Source: Synechococcales cyanobacterium C42_A2020_086
GTDB lineage: Bacteria; Cyanobacteriota; Cyanobacteriia; Elainellales; Elainellaceae
Length of the DNA stretch: 64,000 bases
Reading direction: 5' to 3'
Assembly (NCBI GenBank): GCA_015272325.1
Contig: JACYLU010000020.1
Coordinates: forward strand, 1 to 64,000
The notes under the pieces are model-generated. The model did no database searches. It was given only the letters and a program-made list of their open reading frames with translations, and was not told the origin of the DNA. Made by a program: the position numbers and the translations under genes. Of the stretch, positions 34,154-43,348 are shown one piece after another. Each line of letters starts with the position of its first letter. Position 1 is the stretch's first letter.

Positions 34154-34741
34154 ATGCTTGGTAAATCAACCCTGTTAGAAGCAATTGCCGGTAAGAATCG
34201 GGGGCTATTAGCCACTGAAACTGATCAGCAGGCGATCATGGCAGCTATTGCCCAGCTCGAAGATCGCAATCCCACTCCCAACCCCGTGACCGCCCTCGAC
34301 AAACTCGACGGCGACTGGCGACTACTCTATACCACTAGTCAGGGGCTGCTGCGATTTGACCAACTGCCGCTGCTGAAGCTGGGGCAAATTTACCAGTGCA
34401 TCCGGGCAGCGACAACCCAGCTCTACAACATCGCTGAACTATACGGCGTGCCGTTTCTAGAAGGGCTAGTCAGCGTGGCGGCGCGATTTGAACCGCTGTC
34501 AGAACGTCGCGTCAAGGTCAATTTCGAGCGTTCAGTGATTGGTCTGCAGCGCCTAGTCAATTACCGTTCTCCAGCAACCTTTATTCAAGATATGGAAAGC
34601 GGCAGAAAGTTTCCGGCTATTGATCTCAACATCGGCAATCGCGAGCAGCGGGGTTGGCTCGACATTACCTATTTAGACGACGATCTGCGGATTGGGCGCG
34701 GCAACGAAGGCAACGTGTTTGTGCTGACCAAGGTGAAGTAG
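34154..34741 (+). CDS. PAP/fibrillin family lipid-associated protein
   Basis: 195 residues related to plant plastid-lipid-associated proteins (plastoglobulins/fibrillins), lipocalin-like proteins of thylakoids and lipid bodies. Motifs: LLEAIAGKNRGL at the N-terminus, NPTPNPVTALDKLDGDWRLLY (family hallmark), and the C-terminal GWLDITYLDDDLRIGRGNEG plus NVFVLTK. The PD-(D/E)XK-like gene starts 4 nt after its stop, so the pair is an operon. Confidence 0.88.
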   Translation: MLGKSTLLEAIAGKNRGLLATETDQQAIMAAIAQLEDRNPTPNPVTALDKLDGDWRLLYTTSQGLLRFDQLPLLKLGQIYQCIRAATTQLYNIAELYGVPFLEGLVSVAARFEPLSERRVKVNFERSVIGLQRLVNYRSPATFIQDMESGRKFPAIDLNIGNREQRGWLDITYLDDDLRIGRGNEGNVFVLTKVK

Positions 34742-34745
34742 CTCT

Positions 34746-35516
34746 ATGCGCCTCTCGCCCGAATCGATGCGAGTGCTGGCAATCTGCCCGCGACAATTCC
34801 AGCATCTCTATGTTGATCAGCTTACGGTGCCGGTCCCGCGAGAACAACAGCAGCAGGTGCTCCACCACCATCGCTTGCAGCTCCGATTGCGGCAGGTTGA
34901 ACTGGGCTTGCCCATCCCTGACGCTATTGCTGTAGCAGAAGACGTTGCGGTGCAGCAGGCAGTCAGCCGACTCCTGACCGCGGTTCCTGAACTGACGGCG
35001 GAGGGCGTCGTTCGCGAGGGCGAGCATCAGCGGACTGTGGTGCTGCACAACCACCGACTCACCGTGAGCTATGATTGGGTGATTTGGGACGACCAGCAGG
35101 CTCAAATTCTGGTCTGGTCTACCGACGCATCTCTCGATCCAAGCAGCCTCGCCCAAGACTGGCAATCTCGCTTGGCGCTGTTTGTTCTCGCTGAAACCAG
35201 CTCTTATACTCCTGAGCAGCTCTCGCTGACCCATTGGACGGTGCCGCTGGTCGCAGAGCGGCTCCCTACTGCCTATCCGTTGAGCTACAGCACGGCACAG
35301 CATCAGCAGACTCAGGCAGAGCTAATCCACTGGCTGAATGACCTCACCTACTGGCTACAGCAGTACGATGCCGGTACCGCCTTTCCCCAAACGCCTGATC
35401 TAGAACCCTGTTTCGCCTGCGCCTTTGCCCGTCGCTGTCAGCGGGGACCCTTCTCGCCGGATTCGCCGCATCATTTGCCCGAGTTGACCAACATCGAAGA
35501 AGTGCCCCTGGGCTAG
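34746..35516 (+). CDS. PD-(D/E)XK family protein with Cys cluster, catalytic motif degraded
   Basis: 256 residues. The family shape is CPRQFQHLYVDQL at the N-terminus (C14) and CFACAFARRC near the C-terminus (C222, C225, C231), which together resemble the four Cys holding an Fe-S cluster in AddB/Cas4-type nucleases. The core shows YDWVIWDDQQAQILVWST: D110 may be the first acidic residue, but the expected D/E-x-K (usually DWK) reads VWS. So nuclease activity is doubtful, or residues have migrated. Cytoplasmic; 4 nt after the fibrillin gene, whose role gives no obvious clue. Confidence 0.75.
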   Translation: MRLSPESMRVLAICPRQFQHLYVDQLTVPVPREQQQQVLHHHRLQLRLRQVELGLPIPDAIAVAEDVAVQQAVSRLLTAVPELTAEGVVREGEHQRTVVLHNHRLTVSYDWVIWDDQQAQILVWSTDASLDPSSLAQDWQSRLALFVLAETSSYTPEQLSLTHWTVPLVAERLPTAYPLSYSTAQHQQTQAELIHWLNDLTYWLQQYDAGTAFPQTPDLEPCFACAFARRCQRGPFSPDSPHHLPELTNIEEVPLG

Positions 35517-35624
35517 TCTGCAACGGCGGAACGGCAGAAAGTTAGTCCCGGACGACAGCGGCGAGCTAGGTTCGCTAAGGTGAACCTATGGCTTCGCACG
35601 GTCGATGGTATTCTGATAACCCCT

Positions 35625-36056
35625 ATGAACCCCACCTTATTTCATCTAGCTTTTCCTGTGAACGATATCGCCCGCACCAAAGCCTATTACGCTACAGGTT
35701 TGGGCTGCGCGATTGGACGAGAAAACGCTCAGTCAGTGATTCTCAACCTCTACGGGCATCAGCTCGTGGCGCATCTCACTGAGGAACCGCTGCTGTCCCA
35801 GAAAGGCATTTATCCCCGCCATTTTGGACTGATTTTCACCACCGAATCGGATTGGGAGGCATTGTTAGAGCGCGCCCAGCGACAGGGACTGACCTTCTAC
35901 CAGTCGCCTAAATATCGCTTCACTGGGCTACCGCTAGAGCACCGCACTTTTTTCCTAGAAGATCCCTTCCACAACCTCATGGAGTTCAAGTACTACGCCC
36001 ATCCCGAGGCGATTTTTGGCGAGGCGTCCTTCACCCAGATTGGGGATCGGGTATAG
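35625..36056 (+). CDS. VOC (glyoxalase/dioxygenase-like) family protein
   Basis: 143 residues forming two beta-alpha-beta-beta-beta halves: FHLAFPVNDIARTKAYYATGLG... and, after RHFGLIFTTESDWEAL, RTFFLEDPFHNLMEFKYY. The metal-ligand pattern is H8 in the first strand, H in RHFGL and E in NLMEFKYY. These are mostly uncharacterised dioxygenase-like proteins in cyanobacteria. ATG 35625 (MNPTLFHLAF) is preferred to the in-frame ATG 15 codons upstream. Confidence 0.85.
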   Translation: MNPTLFHLAFPVNDIARTKAYYATGLGCAIGRENAQSVILNLYGHQLVAHLTEEPLLSQKGIYPRHFGLIFTTESDWEALLERAQRQGLTFYQSPKYRFTGLPLEHRTFFLEDPFHNLMEFKYYAHPEAIFGEASFTQIGDRV

Positions 36057-36175
36057 CTGGCACCCCGGTCGATTCCCTGCTAAATTGCCTACCCTAGAAA
36101 TCGCTAAACATCGCCAAATAGTGCCAAATATTTTCTGTTTTTTATTGGGTTACTCAGTTAGATCCGCTCACCGGC

Positions 36176-37018
36176 ATGACATCAGTTCCCCATCTGCCCA
36201 ACCTGCAAGCAAAAGTGAGGTTCTACTTTGAAGACATTGAAACCCCGATGGGGAAGCTGATCAATTTCGCGATCACCGGCTTGGTCCTGCTATCGTCGGC
36301 TATCTTTGTTGCAGAAACCTATCCGCTGTCGCCGGAGGTTCGCGCTGCCCTGGGTTGGCTCGACACTCTGATTCTGCTGATTTTCACGCTGGAGTATGGA
36401 CTGCGCTTCTGGAGCGCTGAGCACAAGCTGCGGTTTATCTTTAATCTCTACTCGTTAATTGATCTGGTCGCAATTCTGCCGTTTCTGTTCACGGCGCTAG
36501 ATATCCGCTTTATTCGCATCTTCCGCTGGTTTCGGATTTTGCGGCTGATTCGCTTTTTTGAGGGGCGCACGATTATTGGCTACGTCACCCGGGAAGACAG
36601 CGCCATCTTTGCTCGCATCCTGTTCACGATTTTCACGATTATCTTTGTCTACTCAGGGTTGATCTACCAGGTGGAACATCCCAGCAATTCGGAGGCATTT
36701 GCCACATTCTTGGATGCGGTCTACTTCTCAGTGGCCACCATGACAACCGTGGGCTTTGGCGACATTACCCCAGCGTCTCAAGTGGGGCGGCTGCTGACAG
36801 TGCTGATGATCTTGACCGGCATTGCCCTGATTCCCTGGCAGTTGGGTGATTTGATCAAGCAGCTCGTGAAAACCTCGAATCAGATGGAAACCCTCTGCCT
36901 CAACTGTGGTCAGGACACCCACGATATCGATGCTCGCTTCTGCAAAATTTGCGGGCATCAGCTAGCTCGCGTAGGTGACACCTGCCAGATTCCTAGCGCT
37001 ACGCCGGAAAAGCGCTGA
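36176..37018 (+). CDS. voltage-gated potassium channel-like protein with C-terminal zinc ribbon
   Basis: 280 residues: six membrane helices (S1 near 28-46, S2 61-78, S3 86-107, S4 111-128, S5 145-165, S6 205-222) and a P-loop with filter TVGFGD (191-196), the K+ signature. S4 is RFIRIFRWFRILRLIRFF, with Arg every third residue, so it should sense voltage. After S6 a ~35-residue tail has CLNCGQ and CKICGH (C241, C244, C256, C259), a rubredoxin-like zinc ribbon. This tail is unusual for a Kv channel and may be regulatory. Confidence 0.88.
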   Translation: MTSVPHLPNLQAKVRFYFEDIETPMGKLINFAITGLVLLSSAIFVAETYPLSPEVRAALGWLDTLILLIFTLEYGLRFWSAEHKLRFIFNLYSLIDLVAILPFLFTALDIRFIRIFRWFRILRLIRFFEGRTIIGYVTREDSAIFARILFTIFTIIFVYSGLIYQVEHPSNSEAFATFLDAVYFSVATMTTVGFGDITPASQVGRLLTVLMILTGIALIPWQLGDLIKQLVKTSNQMETLCLNCGQDTHDIDARFCKICGHQLARVGDTCQIPSATPEKR

Positions 37019-37054
37019 GCCATTGTCAACCCAGACATAGACCAAGACACACCG

Positions 37055-38974
37055 CTAGCTGACTACAAAACCCCGTTCAGCCTGCCGCATCCGAATCGTG
37101 TCGAGGTTACCGGTGGGGATAGCCGCGATCAGTTGCCGGGTATAGGGTTGCTGCGGCTCACGATAGATAGATTCCGCCGTGTTGATTTCTTCGATCTTGC
37201 CGCGATTCATCACCATGATTCGGTCACTCATGAACTTCACAACGCTCAAGTCATGGGAAATGAAAATATAGGTGAGATTCAATTCGGCTTGCAGCTCCTT
37301 CAGCAAATTCAACACCTGTGCCTGGACTGACACATCGAGCGCCGACACCGACTCATCACAGATGATGAACTTGGGGTTGAGTGCCAAGGCCCGAGCGATG
37401 CAGATGCGCTGTCGCTGTCCACCAGAGAATTCGTGGGGATAGCGGTTGCTGCAGCTCGGATCAATGCCCACCCGATCCAGCAGATAGGACATGCGCTCGC
37501 GCCGATCGCGGAGGGTTTGCCCCACTTTGTGGATCTTCAGTGGCTCCATCACCGCCTCACCGATCGAGATGCGCGGATCAAGCGAACTAAAGGGATCTTG
37601 AAAAATAATTTGCATGTCGCGCCGCAGCTCGCGCAACTCGGAGGCAGGAAGCCGCGTAATGTCTCTGCCTGCAAAGCCAATCCGCCCGCTCATCTCTTTA
37701 ACTAGCCGCAGCAGTGTTCGCGCCAGAGTGGTTTTGCCGCAGCCCGACTCGCCCACTAGTCCTAGCGTTTCACCAGGATAGACCTCAAACGAGACGCCAT
37801 TCACCGCCATGACATAACGGCGCGTTTGCCCAAACATGCCTCGCACCGGAAAGCCCACCTGCAAATTTTCTACTGTGAGTAGCGGCGGTTGCCGCATCAG
37901 CTCGTGACAGCGCCCATCTGCCGCATCACTGCTGACTTCGCTATTCAGCCGTAGTGCTTCCTCAACACTCAAGGGCTTTTCTTGAATCAAGGGGTTGCCG
38001 TCGGGATCGACCGTGACTTCCATAAAGTCAGCAATGATTGGCAGCTGCTTCAGCTTCCGGTCGAGCTGCGGGCGGCAGGCCAGCAGTCCCTTCGTATAGG
38101 GGTGCTGGGGATTCGAGAAAATCTGCCATACCGAGCCAAACTCGACGATTTTGCCGCGATACATCACCGCCACCCAGTCAGCAATTTCAGCAATAATTCC
38201 CAGGTCGTGAGTGATAAACATAATTGACATGCCGCGCCGGTCCCGCAGTTCCCGCAGCAGATCGAGGATGCGAGCCTGCACAGTGACATCGAGCGCGGTG
38301 GTCGGCTCGTCAGCAATGAGCAGTGATGGGTTGCAGCAGATCGCCATCGCAATCATCACCCGCTGAATCTGCCCGCCCGACAACTCGTGGGGATAACGGT
38401 CGAGCATCGCTTGCTTTTGCTGATTCACCCGCTGCATCAGCTCTCGATCTGAAGGTGCACCATTTGGCTGGCTTTTCTGCCATTCCTCTAGGCAGCGTTG
38501 CTCTAGCTCTGCATCACTCGGCAGCAGCTTCACCTCTTGCAGCAGAGTCATTGCTCGGCGGCGGGCTTCGGCAGCAGAGATCGCCGAGTTATGTTGTCGG
38601 ATCGCTTCCGTGAGCTGGTAACCGCAGGTATACACCGGATTCAGCGAACTCAGCGGCTCTTGAAAAATCATCGAGATCTGCCCACCTCGGTAGGCTCGAA
38701 GCTGCTCCTGCGATAGGCTCAGCAGGTTAACAGGGTCACCAGCTGCTTGCCCTCGGAACCAGATTTCACCGCCCGTAACCTTTCCCGGCGGATTCGGCAC
38801 CAACCCCATCACCGAAAGTGCCGTTACGGATTTACCGGAGCCGGATTCCCCCACAATCCCCAACGTCTGTCCGCGTCTCACTTCAAAGGAAATACCATTT
38901 ACCGCCGGAATCAGCGCTTCATGGGTTTCAAATTGCACACGCAGGTCACGGACGTTAAGGATAGTGTCAGACAT
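37055..38974 (-). CDS. fused double ATP-binding subunit of a peptide/nickel-type ABC importer
   Basis: 639 residues containing two complete ABC ATPases, like DppD and DppF joined (GsiA-like). Unit 1: Walker A GESGSGKS at 42-49, signature LSGGQIQRVM, Walker B LLIADEPTTALD, and the oligopeptide-transporter tail KGLLACRPQLDRKL. Unit 2: Walker A GESGCGKT, signature FSGGQRQRI, Walker B FIICDESVSALD, ending with QQPYTRQLIAAIPTGN. It would power import of oligopeptides or a related solute. No permease or binding protein is adjacent, so those subunits are encoded elsewhere. Confidence 0.93.
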   Translation of the reverse strand: MSDTILNVRDLRVQFETHEALIPAVNGISFEVRRGQTLGIVGESGSGKSVTALSVMGLVPNPPGKVTGGEIWFRGQAAGDPVNLLSLSQEQLRAYRGGQISMIFQEPLSSLNPVYTCGYQLTEAIRQHNSAISAAEARRRAMTLLQEVKLLPSDAELEQRCLEEWQKSQPNGAPSDRELMQRVNQQKQAMLDRYPHELSGGQIQRVMIAMAICCNPSLLIADEPTTALDVTVQARILDLLRELRDRRGMSIMFITHDLGIIAEIADWVAVMYRGKIVEFGSVWQIFSNPQHPYTKGLLACRPQLDRKLKQLPIIADFMEVTVDPDGNPLIQEKPLSVEEALRLNSEVSSDAADGRCHELMRQPPLLTVENLQVGFPVRGMFGQTRRYVMAVNGVSFEVYPGETLGLVGESGCGKTTLARTLLRLVKEMSGRIGFAGRDITRLPASELRELRRDMQIIFQDPFSSLDPRISIGEAVMEPLKIHKVGQTLRDRRERMSYLLDRVGIDPSCSNRYPHEFSGGQRQRICIARALALNPKFIICDESVSALDVSVQAQVLNLLKELQAELNLTYIFISHDLSVVKFMSDRIMVMNRGKIEEINTAESIYREPQQPYTRQLIAAIPTGNLDTIRMRQAERGFVVS

Positions 38975-39300
38975 GAGACGCCAGCCAAGAATAATGGTTT
39001 ACCTAGAGGGGTGAATCCAGTGTAAACGAGGGTGAAAGGGACGAGAGTCAGGCAAGCTCAATCAGCGTCACGCCAATTGAGCTGGATTGTAGCAGTGTCT
39101 GCTAGCCAATGTTGTAACTGACGAGGTGGTTTGGTTTAATTTCAGGGTACTCCACCGCTGCTATTGCAGACGACACAAGCTAAGTCTGACAGCTTACTGA
39201 ACCCGGGAAAGTTTAGTACTCAACAAAATTGATGAAGAGATCTGCACAGTGGTTCCCCAGATCACCTCAATGGCAGCCAGCAGATGCAGAAAGCAGAAAA
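38975..39300. other. intergenic, promoter region of the ABC ATPase gene; nothing else seen
   Basis: No ORF of interest. It holds the 5' flank of the ABC ATPase gene (minus strand) and borders the ycf35 terminator. GGTGG and CCACC halves near 39124-39153 could form a weak hairpin. Confidence 0.35.
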
Positions 39301-39330
39301 CGGGTTAACCCGTCTTCAAGGATTAACCCG
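39301..39330 (-). terminator. terminator of ycf35
   Basis: CGGGTTAA (39330-39323 read on the minus strand) pairs perfectly with TTAACCCG (39308-39301) and is followed on that strand by TTTTCTGC. It starts 25 nt after the ycf35 stop. Confidence 0.8.
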
Positions 39331-39354
39331 CCGATTTGGGAACGCTGAGAGGGA

Positions 39355-39708
39355 CTACTTTTGCAGCACCAACTTAACGTTAGCGTTTTGCAAGCCAGGG
39401 CGCTTGACTTCTGCCAGGGTCTTGTTAACAGCGTATTTCTGGTTAATGGAGTTGATCAGCTCGGTCTGGTTGTGCTTCTTAGCAACGCCCCAGAGGTCAG
39501 CAATCAGGTCGAAGGAACCATCAGCATTGCGAGACCAGCCCAGGTCATACTCACCTTCCAGAACAGCAACGATGTCAGCGCGAACTCGCTGCCCGTTGTA
39601 ACCGCGCACGTCCGCATCAGTCTTAACGTTGATACCCAGATCCCGCAGAGAGGACTTCAGGATTTCAGCTTCGGTGATCTTGGTGCGCAGAGTGCTAAAG
39701 TGAGACAT
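39355..39708 (-). CDS. ycf35: Ycf35 family protein (DUF1257)
   Basis: 117-residue soluble protein, MSHFSTLRTKITEAEILKSS..., with LNINVKT-like and RADIVAVLEGEYDLGWSRN motifs typical of Ycf35, encoded in red-algal plastids and cyanobacteria. The biochemical role is unknown. GGAGG on the minus strand precedes ATG 39708. ycf46 lies 163 bp upstream on the same strand, the usual cyanobacterial neighbour. The spacer between them contains CTCCTG-TTGGGAG-CAGGAG, a 6-bp hairpin near 39844-39862. Confidence 0.93.
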   Translation of the reverse strand: MSHFSTLRTKITEAEILKSSLRDLGINVKTDADVRGYNGQRVRADIVAVLEGEYDLGWSRNADGSFDLIADLWGVAKKHNQTELINSINQKYAVNKTLAEVKRPGLQNANVKLVLQK

Positions 39709-39871
39709 TTCGGATTTCCTCCTGTAGAGAAGTTGAGAGAAACGACAACGTTTGAAGTGTTAAACGCCGTACAGCCTAGCGGTTGGAATGCCGACTACAA
39801 CGGCTTGTCTGTTAAGCTGCTAGCCGCAAGAGCTAGCCTTTCCTCCTGTTGGGAGCAGGAGAGAAAGCCTG

Positions 39872-41380
39872 TTAGAACTCTAATCGCTGGTATTCCGCGA
39901 TAGAGGCGGCGGCAGGGCGCGCTCGCTGCCGAGCCCAATCTCTGAGGGCTGTCACCTGCTCGCTCATGGTCTTGGAAAGCGGTAGCGTTGCCTTGATCGC
40001 GGCGATGATATCGAGCTGCGTAAACTCGCGATCCTGAGCAAAGGCTTCGTACATGGCGGCAATCAGCGCCTGTTCGATTTCCGCTCCCGAAAAACCATCA
40101 CAAATATTCGCTAGCTGATCCAGATCAAAGCGGGCAATCTCGCGGCGCCGCTTCGTTAAGTGAATGCGGAAGATCTCCTTACGCTCTTCTGCATTCGGCA
40201 GATCTACGAAGAAGATTTCGTCAAATCGTCCTTTGCGCAAGAACTCACCCGGAAGCCGCTCAACTCGGTTGGCAGTCGCCATCACAAAGACCGGAGACGT
40301 TTTCTCCTGCATCCAGGTCAGGAAAGAGCCAAAAATACGGCTCGACGTTCCTCCATCCGAATCAGCGGAGCCTGCACTTCCTGCAAAGGCTTTGTCGATC
40401 TCGTCAATAAACAGAATCGTAGGCGAAATCGACTCAGCAGTCTTAAGGGCATTGCGCAAGTTTGCTTCTGACCGACCGACCATCGAGCCATCGTAGACCC
40501 GCCCCATATCAAGCCGCAGGAGTGGTAGTCCCCAAAGTCGAGAGGTAGTTTTGGCAATCAGTGACTTCCCACAACCGGGCACCCCTAGAATCAACATCCC
40601 TTTCGGTTGAGGCAGTCCATATTCCCGTGCCCGCTCGGTAAAGGCATTTGAGCGTTGACGCAACCAGTGCTTGAGTTCCTCTAACCCACCGACCGATTCC
40701 AGAGTTTCATCCTCTTCAATGTATTCCAGGATGCCATTGCGGCGGATCAACTGTTTCTTCTCGGAGAGAACAATCTCTACTTCAGCTTCGGTCAAGCGAC
40801 CGGCCGTGACATGGGCCTTGCGGTAGACTTTCTCCGCTTCGTCCTTCGTCAGTCCGAGAGCCGCCTTCAGCAGCTTTTCGCGAGTTTCCGTCGTTGGGCG
40901 GCGCACGCGATTCTGCTCCAATTGCTGAGTCAAGACATTATTCAGCTCAGCCATATCCGGTAACGGATAGTCCAGAACCGCAACCTCTTTCTCAAGCTCA
41001 ATGGGCACCGTCTGCACGGGCGACATCAGAATAATGGTCTTACTAGTCTCCTTAAAGCTGGCAATTGCATCACGCAGCCAGCGAGTCACCGCAGGAGAGT
41101 CTACAAATGGATGCAAATCTTTAAATACATATAAACCGGGTTCACGCTGACGAATCACCCACTCAATGGCAGCCTCTGGAGAAACGGTGTTGTGCTGGGT
41201 GATGTTGCGGGGCTGCCCGTACTCTACAATCCCGTGCGTTACCGTCCAGATGAATACCCGCCGTTGAGGCTTTGTCTGAGCAATGGCGGCGATCGTCTGC
41301 TCAGCCCGTTCCTCCTCAGATGTGACGAGGTAGATCAGAGGATATTGAGCCTGAACTAGAATACTAAGCTCTTCTTTCAT
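39872..41380 (-). CDS. ycf46: Ycf46 AAA+ ATPase
   Basis: 502 residues. The N-terminal half (1-230) is a RecA/sensor-like domain without a good P-loop (YPLIYLVTSEEERAEQTI, GLYVFKDLHPFV); the second half is AAA+ with Walker A GVPGCGKS (266-273) and Walker B TILFIDEID (321-329), a sensor 1 NRVERLP region and arginine fingers in FLRKGRFDEI. Plastid-conserved; in Synechocystis a homologue has been linked to inorganic-carbon use. It precedes ycf35 and is preceded by the RHH gene on the same strand. Confidence 0.94.
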   Translation of the reverse strand: MKEELSILVQAQYPLIYLVTSEEERAEQTIAAIAQTKPQRRVFIWTVTHGIVEYGQPRNITQHNTVSPEAAIEWVIRQREPGLYVFKDLHPFVDSPAVTRWLRDAIASFKETSKTIILMSPVQTVPIELEKEVAVLDYPLPDMAELNNVLTQQLEQNRVRRPTTETREKLLKAALGLTKDEAEKVYRKAHVTAGRLTEAEVEIVLSEKKQLIRRNGILEYIEEDETLESVGGLEELKHWLRQRSNAFTERAREYGLPQPKGMLILGVPGCGKSLIAKTTSRLWGLPLLRLDMGRVYDGSMVGRSEANLRNALKTAESISPTILFIDEIDKAFAGSAGSADSDGGTSSRIFGSFLTWMQEKTSPVFVMATANRVERLPGEFLRKGRFDEIFFVDLPNAEERKEIFRIHLTKRRREIARFDLDQLANICDGFSGAEIEQALIAAMYEAFAQDREFTQLDIIAAIKATLPLSKTMSEQVTALRDWARQRARPAAASIAEYQRLEF

Positions 41381-41531
41381 GATCGTTGACCAACCTAAGA
41401 GACGGTGCAGACATCGTAGAAACTATGATTGCTGAGATAAGAGAATTGCCTGAAGATTAGCAACAATCCCTTCAACCCAATTGGGACTAACCCTAAAAAA
41501 TAGGCAATTTGTCTAACTGACCTTGAATAAA

Positions 41532-41885
41532 CTAGCAGGGAACAAGTTCTCCCTCGCCAAACTGATCGGAATCAGAACAACTTCCCTGCACCCGAGCAAC
41601 TGGAGACTCCTCGTCATCCAGCAGGACACTTGGCTGCTCTTGCATCACAACCATCTCTCCTTTCTCCACTACCAGCGAGCTGGCACAACTCGGACAACTG
41701 TAAACCCGGTAGGACTGTCCGTGGGAAGCCTCAACCTCATCCACTACCTCAGAATGCGTCAGGTAGAAGACGAGCGCCCGCTCAGCAATAGTAGACATTG
41801 GCTCGAGTTCAACCGCAGAGCGAATTTTGAGCTGGCGATGAAGTTCAGGAGGAAGATATAAAGTGACCTTGTGCTTGTCTTGCAT
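41532..41885 (-). CDS. RHH (CopG-like) protein with CxxC motif
   Basis: 117 residues. The N-terminus KVTLYLPPELHRQLKIRSAVEL followed by MSTIAERALVFYL is a ribbon-helix-helix DNA-binding fold. The middle has YRVYSCPSCASSLVVEKGE, half of a zinc ribbon with a single CxxC, and the tail is acidic and ends in Cys. It could be a small regulator; its position 150 bp upstream of ycf46 in the same direction suggests the ycf46-ycf35 unit as a target or partner. RHH next to a CxxC is the same domain pairing as in the 13685-14394 gene. Confidence 0.75.
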   Translation of the reverse strand: MQDKHKVTLYLPPELHRQLKIRSAVELEPMSTIAERALVFYLTHSEVVDEVEASHGQSYRVYSCPSCASSLVVEKGEMVVMQEQPSVLLDDEESPVARVQGSCSDSDQFGEGELVPC

Positions 41886-42144
41886 AGAACGACTACATGA
41901 TTAATACCCGGGTATGCATGTCAGAATAGTCTGCCCTTCCTAGGGCTGTCAAGACGTTAGACCAGCATGACAGCATTATTGTTACATTCGTTTACAAAAT
42001 AGAGCGCTTAGACTGTGAAGACTCACATCGTTCTAGACGCTGGACCTCGGTGGCAACTCAAAGGTAAATTACAAGCGAATTAGTCCTAGATCCGCCCGAA
42101 TCGGGTTTGAATCTGATTTGCCTCATTGATTTGCCTAATTGGAA

Positions 42145-43296
42145 TCACACAGACGTGCTAGAGTAAACCCGCCACTGCTGCAACACCTGATGGTAAAGCT
42201 CTTCTAAAAGCGTGATGTTGCAATCGAGGGTATAGCGCTCTAGGGCCCGTTGGCGAGCCTTACGCCCCAGCAACAGAGTCAGTTCAGGATGGTCACGGAA
42301 AATGGGCAACAGAGTTTGCAGTTGAGTAGAAACGCGCTGCGTACTCAGGACAATGCCTGCCCCATTTTCCAGGACTTCGCCGTCGGCTCCGGCATCGGTA
42401 GCTATACAGGCCACGCCGCACGCCATAGCTTCCAACAGCGAGAGAGACAGTCCCTCGACCAGAGACGGCAAGATAAACACATCGGAACCCCGCAAAATCT
42501 GGATTCGTTCGTGCTCATCGGCGATAAAGCCCATCCAGACAATGCCATGCTCTTCGCCGTAGGTGCCCATCAGCGATGGAGCCAGAGGACCGTTACCGAC
42601 AATTACCAGCTTGCTCGTTTCGCCCATGTCTGCATGTTTCCAGGCTCGCAGCAGCGATTCGATGTTTTTTTCAACCGCTAGTCGCCCTTGGTAGACAAAA
42701 ATGCGCTGGGCGCCCAGCTGGGTTTTCAGCTTCGAGAGTCCTGGAGAATACTTTTGCGTATCAACCCCATTGGGGATCACTGCCACCTTAGACTTGGGAA
42801 CGCCTAGCCGCACTAGAAGATCGCGCTGGAGCTGCGAGAACACAATTACCCGCTGGTAGTTTGCCAAAAACGGCGCATAGAGCTGATAGGTTAAGTGCTG
42901 CGTACCCGAGGTGAAATTTCTTGGCTTACGGGCAAAGGGCGGATGAAAGGTCGCCACTAGCGGCAGGTCAAGCTCCTCGCAGATCTCGGGCAGCAAAAAA
43001 TCGAGCGGAGACAGCGTCAAAGATGCATGAACAAGATCAGGCTTCAGCTCGCGCAACGCCTTCGTCAAGACTCGGCTCGACCGCAAAGAGGGAATAGTAT
43101 AAATCTGCGATTTGTATAAGAAAGGAATCGGGACTTCCTGACAGTCCCAGCCGCCATCATTGCCGGCATCGTCTTCTTGAGCAAAATGGAGAAAACTAAC
43201 TCGATAGCCGCGGTCTAGTAGGGCATTCGTTACCTCTCGACCGTACGTTACATTGCCGCAAAACGGAGATTTTTTACCCAGCCAAGCGATATGCAT
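42145..43296 (-). CDS. glycosyltransferase family 4 protein
   Basis: 383 residues, GT-B fold. The start MHIAWLGKKSPFCGNVTYGREV has the acceptor-side Gly loop; the donor site shows VAVIPNGVDTQKYSPG, IFVYQGRLAVEKNIESLLRAW and SDVFILPSLVEGLSLSLLEAMACG with the Glu of EX7E. It would transfer a sugar from a nucleotide donor to a lipid or glycan; acceptor unknown. It is the last gene of the minus-strand run deoC-recO-MFS-GT4, with 52 bp between it and the MFS gene. Confidence 0.9.
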   Translation of the reverse strand: MHIAWLGKKSPFCGNVTYGREVTNALLDRGYRVSFLHFAQEDDAGNDGGWDCQEVPIPFLYKSQIYTIPSLRSSRVLTKALRELKPDLVHASLTLSPLDFLLPEICEELDLPLVATFHPPFARKPRNFTSGTQHLTYQLYAPFLANYQRVIVFSQLQRDLLVRLGVPKSKVAVIPNGVDTQKYSPGLSKLKTQLGAQRIFVYQGRLAVEKNIESLLRAWKHADMGETSKLVIVGNGPLAPSLMGTYGEEHGIVWMGFIADEHERIQILRGSDVFILPSLVEGLSLSLLEAMACGVACIATDAGADGEVLENGAGIVLSTQRVSTQLQTLLPIFRDHPELTLLLGRKARQRALERYTLDCNITLLEELYHQVLQQWRVYSSTSV

Positions 43297-43348
43297 TCAA
43301 ATTAATCACTAGATTGAAATTAATCCTGTATTTAAGGATTCTAGTGGT

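Noticed and set aside
41980-41996. NtcA-like site TGTTAC-N7-TTACA
   Set aside because: Left half lacks the GTA core, and no -10 lies at the proper distance from a gene start in either direction.
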